Origin: an uncultured Oscillospiraceae bacterium | GTDB lineage: Bacteria; Bacillota; Clostridia; Oscillospirales; Ruminococcaceae | Reading direction: 5' to 3' | DNA: 7,691 nucleotides | Assembly (NCBI GenBank): GCA_900556255.1 | Contig: USNZ01000048.1 | Coordinates: 1-7,691 of the forward strand | In this document: piece after piece, positions 1-5,798 of the stretch | How positions within the stretch are numbered: the stretch's first letter is position 1 | Layout of the letters: each line of letters begins with the position of its first letter | Program-made: the position numbers and the translations under genes | Notes under the pieces: generated by a model | What the model was told of the DNA's origin: nothing | Seen by the model: only the letters and a program-made list of their open reading frames with translations | Database searches by the model: none

Positions 1-255
1 ACCGCGCACGGTCTTCCGTACAAGCCTGACATTGAGGCATTCACCGCCGATCAAATTCTTCCCATGGTTGAGGCCGATCTGGGTATAGGTTTTGTTCCTG
101 AGGAATTTTTAAGAGAGGGTGACGGCATATGCCGCATTAAACTTGAAGAAAAAATTCCGAAACGGAGTATTGTTATAATAAAAAGAAAAGGACAGCCGCT
201 TAGTGTGGCTGCCAAAGAGTTGGAACGGATGATCCGGGAATGCGGAAATCAGTAA
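1..255 (+). CDS. LysR-type transcriptional regulator, C-terminal end (partial)
   Basis: The reading frame is open from base 1 to a TAA at 253-255 and gives 84 residues, the last part of a protein that begins left of the window. The segment QILPMVEADLGIGFVPEEF followed by a short acidic stretch, an IPKR turn and a final amphipathic helix (LSVAAKELERMI) is what the end of a LysR-family substrate-binding domain looks like. In that family this domain binds a small effector and an N-terminal winged helix-turn-helix, not visible here, binds DNA. The target and effector cannot be told from this piece. Base composition is AT-rich (runs such as ATTGTTATAATAAAAAG), unlike the GC-rich genes to the right. 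Its last codons overlap the reading frame of the recombinase remnant that follows. The family call is fairly sure; whether the full gene is intact is unknown. Confidence 0.72.
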   Translation, partial: TAHGLPYKPDIEAFTADQILPMVEADLGIGFVPEEFLREGDGICRIKLEEKIPKRSIVIIKRKGQPLSVAAKELERMIRECGNQ

Positions 256-562
256 TTCCGTTTATGATTTTGTTCAGATGAAGGATATTGAAACCACCGT
301 AAAGGAACGCAAAAAGCAAATGAAGAAAAGCGTAGAGCTGCTTGACGGTATTATAGCAGACGGTGCGATAAGCGATACGCATCTCAGGATGTTGGTGGAT
401 GAGATCGTTATATACGAAAAAAACGGAAAGCTTGATATTCACATAACGCTTAACGGAGAATTCCGCATGCATATCGATTATTACGATGAAAGCGGAGATA
501 TAACCGACAGGCACGCCGAAATATGGTATTTCCCGAATTGGGAAAGTATGGCGGAGGGTTAA
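233..562 (+). pseudogene. Large serine recombinase, C-terminal remnant
   Basis: The frame is open from just after a TGA at 230-232 to the TAA at 560-562. The first ATG is at 278 and would give 94 residues, but no ribosome site precedes it. The sequence starts with a charged, coiled-coil-like stretch (ETTVKERKKQMKKSVELL). It continues with IADGAISDTHLRMLVDEI, then VIYEKNGKLDI, and ends with DITDRHAEIWYFPNW. This order of helix, ISDxHLRxLVDxI, EKNGKLDI and a terminal acidic and aromatic tail resembles the extreme C-terminus of large serine recombinases (resolvase/invertase type) from Firmicutes mobile elements. The resolvase catalytic domain, the recombinase domain and the zinc-ribbon are absent, so this is a non-functional tail. 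The frame overlaps the last 23 bases of the LysR gene, as expected if a deletion or insertion joined the two. It could instead be a small unrelated protein, but the missing ribosome site argues against that. Confidence 0.6.
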
Positions 563-590
563 CCCTACGCCATATCAGTATTTTTTTATT
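550..590 (+). terminator. Weak terminator-like hairpin at the end of the recombinase remnant
   Basis: An imperfect inverted repeat at 550-571 (GGCG-G-AGGG, loop TTAA, CCCT-A-CGCC) has eight pairs and one mismatch and spans the stop codon at 560-562. A run of seven T lies at 581-587. The nine-base gap between stem and T-run is long for an intrinsic terminator, so the function is uncertain. Confidence 0.35.
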
Positions 591-680
591 GTAAATATAG
601 CATACTCGGCAGGCGTGCAGCTTTATGTTGCGCGCCCGTTTTTTGGCCTGTGACAAGTAATTTCAGTTGAAATTTCAGGC
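563..680. other. Non-coding stretch, nothing recognised
   Basis: After the recombinase remnant, the bases up to the first tRNA-side terminator hold no credible reading frame, RNA gene or promoter. There is a short T-run at 581-587 and a 10-base palindrome (TGAAATTTCA) at 668-677. Base composition changes from AT-rich toward mixed here, consistent with a boundary between acquired and resident DNA. Confidence 0.5.
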
Positions 681-721
681 AAAGAAAAACGCTCAAAGCC
701 ACATAAACAAAGGCTTTGAGC
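681..721 (-). terminator. Intrinsic terminator (minus strand)
   Basis: A perfect 10-base stem (GCTCAAAGCC at 691-700 with GGCTTTGAGC at 712-721) has an 11-base loop. Read on the minus strand it is followed by GTTTTTCTTT, the complement of 681-690. It lies directly after the duplicated tRNA 3' end at 724-743, just as the hairpin at 830-868 lies directly after the real tRNA-Leu. This suggests that the tRNA tail and its terminator were copied together. Confidence 0.7.
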
Positions 722-723
722 TG

Positions 724-743
724 TGGTGCGGATGAAGGGATTT
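724..743. repeat. 20-base exact copy of the tRNA-Leu 3' end (att-site-like)
   Basis: These 20 bases are identical to 868-887, which encode the CCA, discriminator base, acceptor 3' strand and part of the T-arm of tRNA-Leu. Identity ends sharply on both sides (G723 versus T867, T744 versus G888). A direct repeat of a tRNA 3' end is the usual footprint of site-specific integration by tyrosine-integrase elements, or of a decayed tandem tRNA gene. The copies lie only 124 bases apart, so a full element is not present between them. Confidence 0.7.
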
Positions 744-829
744 TCCCGCGGGCTAACCAAAGCCCCACCGGGGCTTTGGCTGCGCACTGCGGTGCGCCGC
801 CCTGTTCAAATCCTCTTCACCGCAAAACC
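724..829. repeat. Structured inverted-repeat element with nested hairpins
   Basis: The ends form an imperfect inverted repeat: GGTGCGGATGAAGGGATTT at 725-743 against the complement of AAATCCTCTTCACCGC at 808-823. Both ends resemble tRNA 3' tails; the right end also carries a TTCAAATCC T-loop motif, but no flanking T-stem can form. Inside lie, in order, the palindrome CCCGCGGG (745-752), a perfect 10-base hairpin CCAAAGCCCC/GGGGCTTTGG (757-766 with 770-779, loop of three), and a perfect 6-base hairpin GCGCAC/GTGCGC (782-787 with 792-797). There is no coding potential. It looks like a small dispersed palindromic repeat (REP- or MITE-like) or a tRNA-derived element. That it is dispersed is inference; only one copy is in view. 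Confidence 0.55.
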
Positions 830-868
830 AAAGAAAAAGCTCCAAGCCTGAGCTTGGAGCTTTTCTTT
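830..868 (-). terminator. Intrinsic terminator of tRNA-Leu (bidirectional)
   Basis: A 10-base stem (AGCTCCAAGC at 838-847 with GCTTGGAGCT at 852-861, loop CTGA) is flanked by A-rich sequence at 830-838 and T-rich sequence at 861-868. On the minus strand it starts right at the CCA of tRNA-Leu and ends in TTTTTCTTT. It can also work in the plus direction. Confidence 0.8.
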
Positions 869-954
869 GGTGCGGATGAAGGGATTTGAACCCACACTCT
901 TTTAAGGGAACTAGAACCTGAATCTAGCGCGTCTGCCAGTTCCGCCACATCCGC
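868..954 (-). tRNA. tRNA-Leu (anticodon CAG)
   Basis: Read on the minus strand, the 7-base acceptor strand GCGGATG (954-948) pairs with CATCCGC, followed by discriminator A (871) and an encoded CCA (868-870). The D-arm follows as GCG...CGC, and the anticodon stem CTAGA/TCTAG encloses the loop TTCAGGT, giving anticodon CAG. A long variable arm is present, as in type II tRNAs, and the T-loop is TTCAAAT. The tRNA decodes CUG leucine codons. One T-stem position is a T-T mismatch and its outer pair is G-T, so the T-arm is weaker than usual; the rest is standard. A near-consensus promoter lies upstream and an intrinsic terminator directly downstream. Confidence 0.93.
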
Positions 955-995
955 ATATTCTGTTTGCCGCAGGGCTTACCCTGACGACGTGTTTT

Positions 996-1024
996 ATTAT
1001 AGCCCGATTGCACCAAAAAGTCAA
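996..1024 (-). promoter_or_regulatory. Sigma-A promoter of tRNA-Leu
   Basis: On the minus strand, TTGACT (1024-1019), a 17-base spacer and TATAAT (1001-996). Transcription would start near 989, about 35 bases before the tRNA. A small hairpin (CAGGG/CCCTG, 970-983) lies in the leader. Confidence 0.85.
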
Positions 1025-1101
1025 GCGTTTTTTACAAAAAAATACAAAAAATTCTGTGCTGCTGTATTTGACGAAGAAACGTTGATTATACAAAAATAAA
1101 C

Positions 1102-1129
1102 TTTACATTTTGCGGGAATCTGTTATAAT
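1102..1129 (+). promoter_or_regulatory. Sigma-A promoter of the DUF975 gene
   Basis: TTTACA (1102-1107), a 16-base spacer and TATAAT (1124-1129). The predicted transcript starts near 1136, which excludes the in-frame TTG at 1110 as the start codon and supports ATG 1173. Confidence 0.75.
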
Positions 1130-1160
1130 AAAGAAAAACAGCAAAATTCTTGCTGAAAAC

Positions 1161-1165
1161 GGAGG
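1161..1165 (+). promoter_or_regulatory. Ribosome binding site deciding the DUF975 start
   Basis: GGAGG lies 7 bases before the ATG at 1173. No comparable site precedes the in-frame TTG at 1110. Confidence 0.8.
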
Positions 1166-1172
1166 GATATCT

Positions 1173-1916
1173 ATGTGGACAAGACAACTGCTGAAAACCA
1201 ATGCCCGCAGCGCGTTAAGCGGGCGGTACTGGCGCGGGTTCTGGGTGTGCCTGCTGGTAAGTTTGGTTTCGGGCGGGGTATTTACCGTAAAAAATAATGT
1301 GGACACTGTCCGAGGCGGGTACGATTACAGCTTTATGTACGGTATGCCGGACGAAACGCTGGCGCTGATTCTGAGCATTGCGCTGCTGGTGTTTGTGCTG
1401 AGCTGCGTGTGGCAGATTTTTGTGCTTGGACCGCTGAACGTGGGTCTTGCCCGCTATTTTATGGAAAGCCGCCAGGCCCTTGCCCCTTTCGGCACGGTGA
1501 CAAGCATTTTCCGCACCCCGTATCTGAATGTCGTTAAGGTCGGCTTTTTGACCCAGCTGAAAATCGCACTGGGCTGCCTGCTGGTGATACCGGGCATCTA
1601 TTGGAGCTACTGCTACACGCTGGTACCTTTCCTGCTGGCAGAAAACCCCTATATGACCACCCACCGCGCCATGGAGCTGAGCAAGGCGATTATGGAGGGC
1701 GAAAAGTGGAACTACTTTGTGCTGATGCTCAGCTTTATCGGCTGGTATCTGCTGTGCGGGCTCACGATGGGAATCGGCACATTCTTCTTGGCGCCTTACA
1801 TCAATGCCACGCAGGCAGAGTTTTACGCCGCGATGCGCAGCAAGGCGTTTGCAATGGGCTTGTCCAACGCGCAGGAGTTGGGCGGCTTTGTGACCCACGG
1901 TGACGTGGTGCTGTAA
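1173..1916 (+). CDS. DUF975 family integral membrane protein
   Basis: A 247-residue, strongly hydrophobic protein that starts MWTRQLLKTNARSAL, a short amphipathic N-terminus common in this family. Predicted membrane segments lie near residues 22-38, 62-86, 124-155 and 180-207. Family-like motifs are GPLNVGLARYFM (86-97), IPGIYWSYCYTLVPFLLAENPYM split around 139-161, an AMELSKAIMEGEKW loop (166-179) and a late NATQAEFY motif (211-218). DUF975 proteins are widespread in Firmicutes membranes and their biochemical role is not established, so no function is assigned. The gene stands alone, with its own promoter, and converges on the antiporter gene. A shared hairpin ends both. The longer frame beginning at TTG 1110 is rejected because it would start upstream of the likely transcription start. 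The family call is confident; function is unknown. Confidence 0.82.
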   Translation: MWTRQLLKTNARSALSGRYWRGFWVCLLVSLVSGGVFTVKNNVDTVRGGYDYSFMYGMPDETLALILSIALLVFVLSCVWQIFVLGPLNVGLARYFMESRQALAPFGTVTSIFRTPYLNVVKVGFLTQLKIALGCLLVIPGIYWSYCYTLVPFLLAENPYMTTHRAMELSKAIMEGEKWNYFVLMLSFIGWYLLCGLTMGIGTFFLAPYINATQAEFYAAMRSKAFAMGLSNAQELGGFVTHGDVVL

Positions 1917-1940
1917 TTCCCTGCCTATTATAAAAGAAAA

Positions 1941-1973
1941 GCGGCTGCCTTTTGGCAGTCGCTTTTGTGTTTT
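1941..1973. terminator. Bidirectional intrinsic terminator between convergent genes
   Basis: A 9-base stem (GCGGCTGCC at 1941-1949 with GGCAGTCGC at 1954-1962, one G-T pair) has a TTTT loop. TTTTGTGTTTT follows on the plus strand, and on the minus strand the complement of AAAAGAAAA at 1932-1940 gives a T-rich tail. It closes both the DUF975 gene (plus) and the antiporter gene (minus), whose stop codon lies just at its edge. Confidence 0.85.
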
Positions 1974-3165
1974 ACTTGACTTGGCTGGGATGCGGTACCG
2001 GCGGCATTTTGGCGAACAGCATCTTTAAGACAAGCGGGGTGGCAACGCTGGAAACCACGATCAGCAGAATGACGGCAGTGAAGTAGACCGAATCCACTAC
2101 GCCGACCTCCAAGCCCTTTTTGGCCACGATCAGGGCGACCTCGCCGCGGGTCATCATACCCACGCCGACCTTGAGAGCATCGCCCCACTTGAAGCGGCAG
2201 AGCTTGGCTGCCACGCCGCAGCCGATGATCTTGGTCACCAGCGCGACCAGCACAAAGCAGACGCTGAACAGCAGGATTTCCGGGGTCAGGCCGCTGATAT
2301 CGGTTTTCAGGCCGATGCTGGCAAAGAACACAGGGGCAAAGATGACGTAGTTGCTGATGTCAACGCGGCGCTCAACATAGGGGGCGTCGGACATGGTGCA
2401 AAGCACGATGCCGGCAATGTAGGCACCTGTGATGTCGGCAATGCCGAAATACTGCTCAGCCAGGTAGGCCATGGCAAAGCAGAACGCCAGGCTGACGATG
2501 GTGATGCGCTGGGTGTGCGGGTTGCGGGCGTCCAGCCATTTCATGGCGTGGTGGATGACAAAGCCGATGCCGATGGCGACCAGGAAGAACAGCACCGTGT
2601 CCAGCAGCACACCGCCAAGGCTGGAGCCTTCACCCGAGCTGGCGCCGATAACGCAGGTCAGCACGATGATGCCGATGACGTCGTCAATGACCGCCGCGCT
2701 GACGATGGTGGTGCCGAGGAAGCTCTTGAGGTGTCCCAACTCCTGCAGGGTCGCCACCGTGATGGATACACTGGTGGCTGTCATGATGGTACCGATAAAC
2801 AGTGCGCGGAAAAACTCCGGCGAACCGACCGCGGCAAAACCGTAAAAGGCACTGTACAGCAGTGTGCCGCCAACCAGCGGAACAAACACGCCCACGCAGG
2901 CAATAAAGGTGGCGATGGGGCCTGCCTTGAGCAGTTCCTTAATATTGGTGCCAAGGCCTGTGGTGAACATCAACAGCACGACGCCGATCTCGGCAAAGGT
3001 GGAAAGCGCGTCACTGCCCTGCACAAGGTTGAGCACACAGGGTCCGATGAGCAGACCTGCCAGAATTTCGCCAACGACCTGCGGTGCGGCAAGCTTGCGC
3101 GCCACGAGGCCGAAGAACTTGGCGCTGAGAATAATGATCGCTAAATCACGAAAAATCGTATACAT
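1972..3165 (-). CDS. CPA2-type Na+(K+)/H+ antiporter, membrane domain only
   Basis: A 397-residue polytopic membrane protein of the monovalent cation:proton antiporter-2 family, which exchanges cytoplasmic Na+ or K+ for external H+ to control pH and salt. About 12-13 hydrophobic segments are visible. Signature pieces are PQVVGEILAGLLIGP (28-42), the unwound-helix motif TATSVSITV (129-137), a paired aspartate AAVIDDVIGI (157-166, D161 and D162) and GMMTRGEVALIV (336-347) with R340 and E342. In characterised relatives such as NapA a double aspartate marks electrogenic exchange, so that is the likely mode here; ion preference is not readable. There is no C-terminal TrkA-N/RCK domain like that of KefB or KefC, so nucleotide or glutathione gating is unlikely. 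The start at ATG 3165 is chosen over an in-frame GTG at 3189 because AAGGAG sits 8 bases before it. The gene is monocistronic and convergent with the DUF975 gene. Confidence 0.88.
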   Translation of the reverse strand: MYTIFRDLAIIILSAKFFGLVARKLAAPQVVGEILAGLLIGPCVLNLVQGSDALSTFAEIGVVLLMFTTGLGTNIKELLKAGPIATFIACVGVFVPLVGGTLLYSAFYGFAAVGSPEFFRALFIGTIMTATSVSITVATLQELGHLKSFLGTTIVSAAVIDDVIGIIVLTCVIGASSGEGSSLGGVLLDTVLFFLVAIGIGFVIHHAMKWLDARNPHTQRITIVSLAFCFAMAYLAEQYFGIADITGAYIAGIVLCTMSDAPYVERRVDISNYVIFAPVFFASIGLKTDISGLTPEILLFSVCFVLVALVTKIIGCGVAAKLCRFKWGDALKVGVGMMTRGEVALIVAKKGLEVGVVDSVYFTAVILLIVVSSVATPLVLKMLFAKMPPVPHPSQVK

Positions 3166-3173
3166 ATTTCCAT

Positions 3174-3179
3174 CTCCTT
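3174..3179 (-). promoter_or_regulatory. Ribosome binding site deciding the antiporter start
   Basis: AAGGAG on the minus strand, 8 bases before ATG 3165. It lies inside the longer frame that would begin at GTG 3189, which argues against that longer start. Confidence 0.8.
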
Positions 3180-3195
3180 CTATAAACACACTCTA

Positions 3196-3224
3196 GTTTT
3201 AGCACGGATCCTTATGGTTTGCAA
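3196..3224 (-). promoter_or_regulatory. Possible promoter of the antiporter gene
   Basis: On the minus strand, TTGCAA (3224-3219), a 17-base spacer and TAAAAC (3201-3196), each matching 4 of 6 consensus positions. It is the best candidate upstream of the gene but a weak one. An AT-rich inverted repeat lies just upstream of it. Confidence 0.35.
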
Positions 3225-3232
3225 GGGGACGG

Positions 3233-3262
3233 TTAAAATTTAGAGATATGAACAAATTTTAA
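3233..3262. repeat. AT-rich 9-base inverted repeat upstream of the antiporter
   Basis: TTAAAATTT (3233-3241) and AAATTTTAA (3254-3262) are perfect inverted copies separated by 12 bases. The site lies just upstream of the candidate antiporter promoter and about 50 bases upstream of the tRNA-Ser promoter. It could be a regulator site or simply AT-rich intergenic sequence. Confidence 0.4.
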
Positions 3263-3308
3263 TATTCCAGTGGATAAAAAATACAGGGAAATTTTTTCAA
3301 AAATATGC

Positions 3309-3337
3309 TTGACATTCGACACACTCTTTGCTATAAT
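3309..3337 (+). promoter_or_regulatory. Consensus sigma-A promoter of tRNA-Ser
   Basis: TTGACA (3309-3314), a 17-base spacer and TATAAT (3332-3337), both perfect consensus. Transcription would start near 3344, about 30 bases before the tRNA. Confidence 0.92.
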
Positions 3338-3374
3338 ATCCCTTGCAGTCAGTTGACGGCGCAAGTGAATATGT

Positions 3375-3466
3375 GGAAAGATGGCTGAGCTGGTCTAAGG
3401 CGCACGACTGGAAATCGTGTAGGGCCCCTAAAGCCCTCAAGGGTTCGAATCCCTTTCTTTCCGCCA
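3375..3466 (+). tRNA. tRNA-Ser (anticodon GGA)
   Basis: The acceptor strand GGAAAGA (3375-3381) pairs with TCTTTCC (3456-3462), followed by discriminator G (3463) and an encoded CCA (3464-3466). The anticodon stem CACGA/TCGTG encloses the loop CTGGAAA, giving anticodon GGA, which reads UCC and UCU serine codons. A long variable arm with an AGGGC/GCCCT stem is typical of tRNA-Ser, and the T-arm AAGGG/TTCGAAT/CCCTT pairs perfectly. It is a single gene with its own consensus promoter and terminator. Confidence 0.96.
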
Positions 3467-3470
3467 TGTT

Positions 3471-3516
3471 AAAAGCTACATTCAAATTCGTTTTGAATGT
3501 AGCTTTTGCTTTTTAT
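3471..3516 (+). terminator. Intrinsic terminator of tRNA-Ser
   Basis: A perfect 16-base stem (AAAAGCTACATTCAAA at 3471-3486 with its complement at 3492-3507) has a 5-base loop TTCGT, followed by GCTTTTT. It begins 5 bases after the tRNA CCA. Confidence 0.9.
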
Positions 3517-3588
3517 GTCTTTTTCCGGGTCGGGTTTGCTGAGGCGGGGAATCTCTCTGCGTTTGGTGAGGGTCTGCGCCAAATGACA

Positions 3589-3630
3589 AGCACAACAGCC
3601 GGCAGGGTTTCCCCTGCCGGCTGTTGTGCT
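3589..3630 (-). terminator. Strong hairpin downstream of rnr, lacking a clear U-tract
   Basis: A perfect 19-base stem (AGCACAACAGCCGGCAGGG at 3589-3607 with its complement at 3612-3630) has a 4-base loop. It starts 20 bases after the rnr stop codon, the usual place for a terminator. On the minus strand it is followed by TGTCATTTGG, which is not a U-tract, so it may act as an mRNA 3'-end stabiliser or a weak terminator instead. Confidence 0.55.
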
Positions 3631-3649
3631 GTATGAAAAACGGTAAAGC

Positions 3650-5776
3650 TTACTCCACCATATACTCGAAGTCTACGCGACCCAGTGCGACGTCGGCACC
3701 GGCTACGCGAACCTTCATCGAGGTGCCCAGCATCCAGCTGCGACCCGTCAGCGGGTCCAGCATGCTGACGCCGTCAATGACCTGCGGCTCGCCCTTGCAC
3801 AGCTGGGCGGCGGGGACAAAGCCCTCGACAGTGTTTTCCAGCTCCACAAAGATGCCGCGCGGGGTGATGCCTGCCACGGTGCCCATATACACCTCGCCCA
3901 GACGGCTGTGCATGTACTCGGCCTTGTACAGATCCTCGACGTCGCGCTCAATGCGCACGGCGGCGACCTCCTGCTTGCTGGACTGCTCGCTGGCGCGCTG
4001 GGCAAACTCGCCGAAATCGGCGTTCAGCCGGTTGGCAGAAGCCCCCAGCAGCAGCTCGCTTAAAATGCGGTGGATGGCAAGGTCGGGGTAACGGCGGATG
4101 GGGCTGGTAAAGTGGGCGTAATCCGCCAGCACCAGACCGTAATGCCCCAAGGGCTGCGGGGCGTAACGGGCTTTTTGCATACTGCGCAAGATGCCCGTGT
4201 GTACGGGGATCTGGATGGGCTGGCCGCGCGTTTCGTCCAGCAGGGCGGCAAGCTCCAACTGGGTGGGGATGGGGTTCTTGAACTTGGCGTTCAGGCCGCA
4301 CGCCAGCAGCGTGGCGGACAGCTTTTCCATCTTTTCGGCGTCGGGTGCCTCGTGTACGCGGTAGACAAAGGGCACCTTGTTGGTGCGGCCTGCGTTGGCG
4401 GCGCACTGGTTGGCCAACAGCATAAACTCCTCGATCATGCACTCGGAGATGCCGCGCTCGCGCTTGACAATGTCGATGCAGCGACCGTTTTCGTCCATAA
4501 TGAACTTAGCCTCGGTGGATTCGATATCCATACCGCCGCGCTTTTTGCGCAGCTCCATACGCTTGCGGTACAGCTCATCCATAACGGGAAGCTGATCCGC
4601 CACGGCGGCGTACTTCGCCTGCAACTCGCTGAGGTCGGCGCCCTCCTCGGGAGCGAGCAGGGCGTTGATCTCTTTATACACGCCCTTGACGCGGCTGCAG
4701 ATCACGGTTTTGACAAACTTATAGCTGCTGATGTTGCCCTGCTCGTCCAGACGCATCAGGCAGGAGAACGCCAGACGCTCCTCGCCCTGATTGAGCGAGC
4801 AGATGCCGTTGGACAGCTGGGTGGGCAACATGGGGATGACCTTGTCGGCGTAGTAAATGCTGGTGGCGCGCTCAAACGCTTCGGTATCCAGGGCGGAGCC
4901 GGGGCGCACATAGTGGCTGACGTCGGCGATGTGGACGCCCAGCTCGTAGCCGTCGGCCAGTTTTTGCAGGCTGATGGCGTCGTCGATATCCTTGGTTTCG
5001 GCGGAGTCGATGGTGAAAATGGGGATGGCACGCAGATCCAGCCGCTTGGCGGCCTCGGCCTGGTCGATGACAGCGTTGTCGTAGGCGTGGGCTTCCTCCA
5101 GCACGTCCTCAGGGAATTCCTGACGGACGTTGCGTCCGTACAGAATCGCCTTGGAACATTCCGACGCATAGTCGGACGAGCCGAACTTTTCGACCACGGC
5201 GGCGCGGTGGTCGCTGTGGCGCTCACCGCGGTGGGTAATTAAAAAGCCGACCTTGTCGCCCAGATGTATGCCCTCACTCCCCTGCTTGGCCAGCAGGAAC
5301 TTGACGTCGCGGCAGCCGTCCGGTTCAACGCAGAGGCGGCCGTCGTCAGACAGGCAGACGGTACCGGCAAAGCGGTTGTTGGGCACGGTGACTTCCAGCA
5401 CCTCGCCCTCGGACGAGCCTTCCACGCGGGGGCGGTCAAACAGCTTGACCAGAATCTTGTCCTGCGGTATGGCACCGTGCAGGGCACGACCGGGGATAAA
5501 GATGTCGCCGGTGCCGTCGTCACGGCTGGCAAAGCCGAAGCGGGCGGCCAGCTTGACCAGTGTGCAGGGAATGGCATTGGGTGCGGCCTCGTTGCTGAAG
5601 GTGGCAAAGCCGGGGGCGTACTGGCCGTTTTTGATGGTCAGGTCACCGGTGGCCACCATGGCGGATACGGTGGTGCGCAGGCGGGAATTGTCCACCTGCA
5701 GGTTGTTTTGCAGTTCGCGCAGCGTCATGGGGCGGCGCTTAACGGCGTTCAAAATGTTTTTCTGTAAGGGTGTCAT
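3650..5776 (-). CDS. rnr: Ribonuclease R (3'-5' exoribonuclease, RNB family)
   Basis: A 708-residue cytoplasmic enzyme that degrades structured RNA processively from the 3' end and takes part in mRNA and rRNA turnover and trans-translation. An N-terminal winged-helix region (about 1-60) precedes cold-shock-like OB folds (about 68-215). The RNB catalytic domain (about 250-575) carries TIDSAETKDIDDAIS (255-269), whose aspartates D257, D263, D265 and D266 match the metal-binding set of the family. It ends with HFTSPIRRYPDLAIHR (555-570). A C-terminal S1 domain (about 626-705) includes GTVAGITPRGIFVELE. The protein ends right after S1, without the lysine-rich tail found in E. coli RNase R. The start at ATG 5776 is set by AAGGAG 5 bases upstream. 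It follows secG, a common Firmicutes order, but a terminator lies between the two and smpB, which often follows, is absent. Confidence 0.95.
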   Translation of the reverse strand: MTPLQKNILNAVKRRPMTLRELQNNLQVDNSRLRTTVSAMVATGDLTIKNGQYAPGFATFSNEAAPNAIPCTLVKLAARFGFASRDDGTGDIFIPGRALHGAIPQDKILVKLFDRPRVEGSSEGEVLEVTVPNNRFAGTVCLSDDGRLCVEPDGCRDVKFLLAKQGSEGIHLGDKVGFLITHRGERHSDHRAAVVEKFGSSDYASECSKAILYGRNVRQEFPEDVLEEAHAYDNAVIDQAEAAKRLDLRAIPIFTIDSAETKDIDDAISLQKLADGYELGVHIADVSHYVRPGSALDTEAFERATSIYYADKVIPMLPTQLSNGICSLNQGEERLAFSCLMRLDEQGNISSYKFVKTVICSRVKGVYKEINALLAPEEGADLSELQAKYAAVADQLPVMDELYRKRMELRKKRGGMDIESTEAKFIMDENGRCIDIVKRERGISECMIEEFMLLANQCAANAGRTNKVPFVYRVHEAPDAEKMEKLSATLLACGLNAKFKNPIPTQLELAALLDETRGQPIQIPVHTGILRSMQKARYAPQPLGHYGLVLADYAHFTSPIRRYPDLAIHRILSELLLGASANRLNADFGEFAQRASEQSSKQEVAAVRIERDVEDLYKAEYMHSRLGEVYMGTVAGITPRGIFVELENTVEGFVPAAQLCKGEPQVIDGVSMLDPLTGRSWMLGTSMKVRVAGADVALGRVDFEYMVE

Positions 5777-5798
5777 AGTTACTCCTTTGATTTACGTC

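Noticed and set aside
278..562. An intact small 94-residue gene
   Set aside because: No ribosome site precedes ATG 278, the frame continues upstream of that ATG to 233, and the sequence resembles only the end of a recombinase.
724..829. A second complete tRNA gene or a small CRISPR-like array
   Set aside because: Only tRNA 3'-tail motifs are present, with no anticodon arm or D-arm and no fitting T-stem. There are only two copies of the 20-mer and no regular spacer pattern, so it is neither a tRNA gene nor a CRISPR array.
1110..1172. A longer DUF975 protein starting at TTG 1110
   Set aside because: The TTG lies inside the promoter, between the -35 and -10 boxes, and has no ribosome site; ATG 1173 has GGAGG 7 bases upstream.
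2515..3144. A 209-codon open frame on the plus strand opposite the antiporter
   Set aside because: Very polar, Asp/Gly/His/Gln-rich product opposite a membrane protein gene, as expected from reading hydrophobic codons in antisense.
4070..5242. A 390-codon open frame on the plus strand opposite rnr
   Set aside because: It is antisense to the RNB domain of RNase R, low in complexity (Gly, Val, Asp, Leu, His) and without ribosome site or family motifs; a shadow frame.
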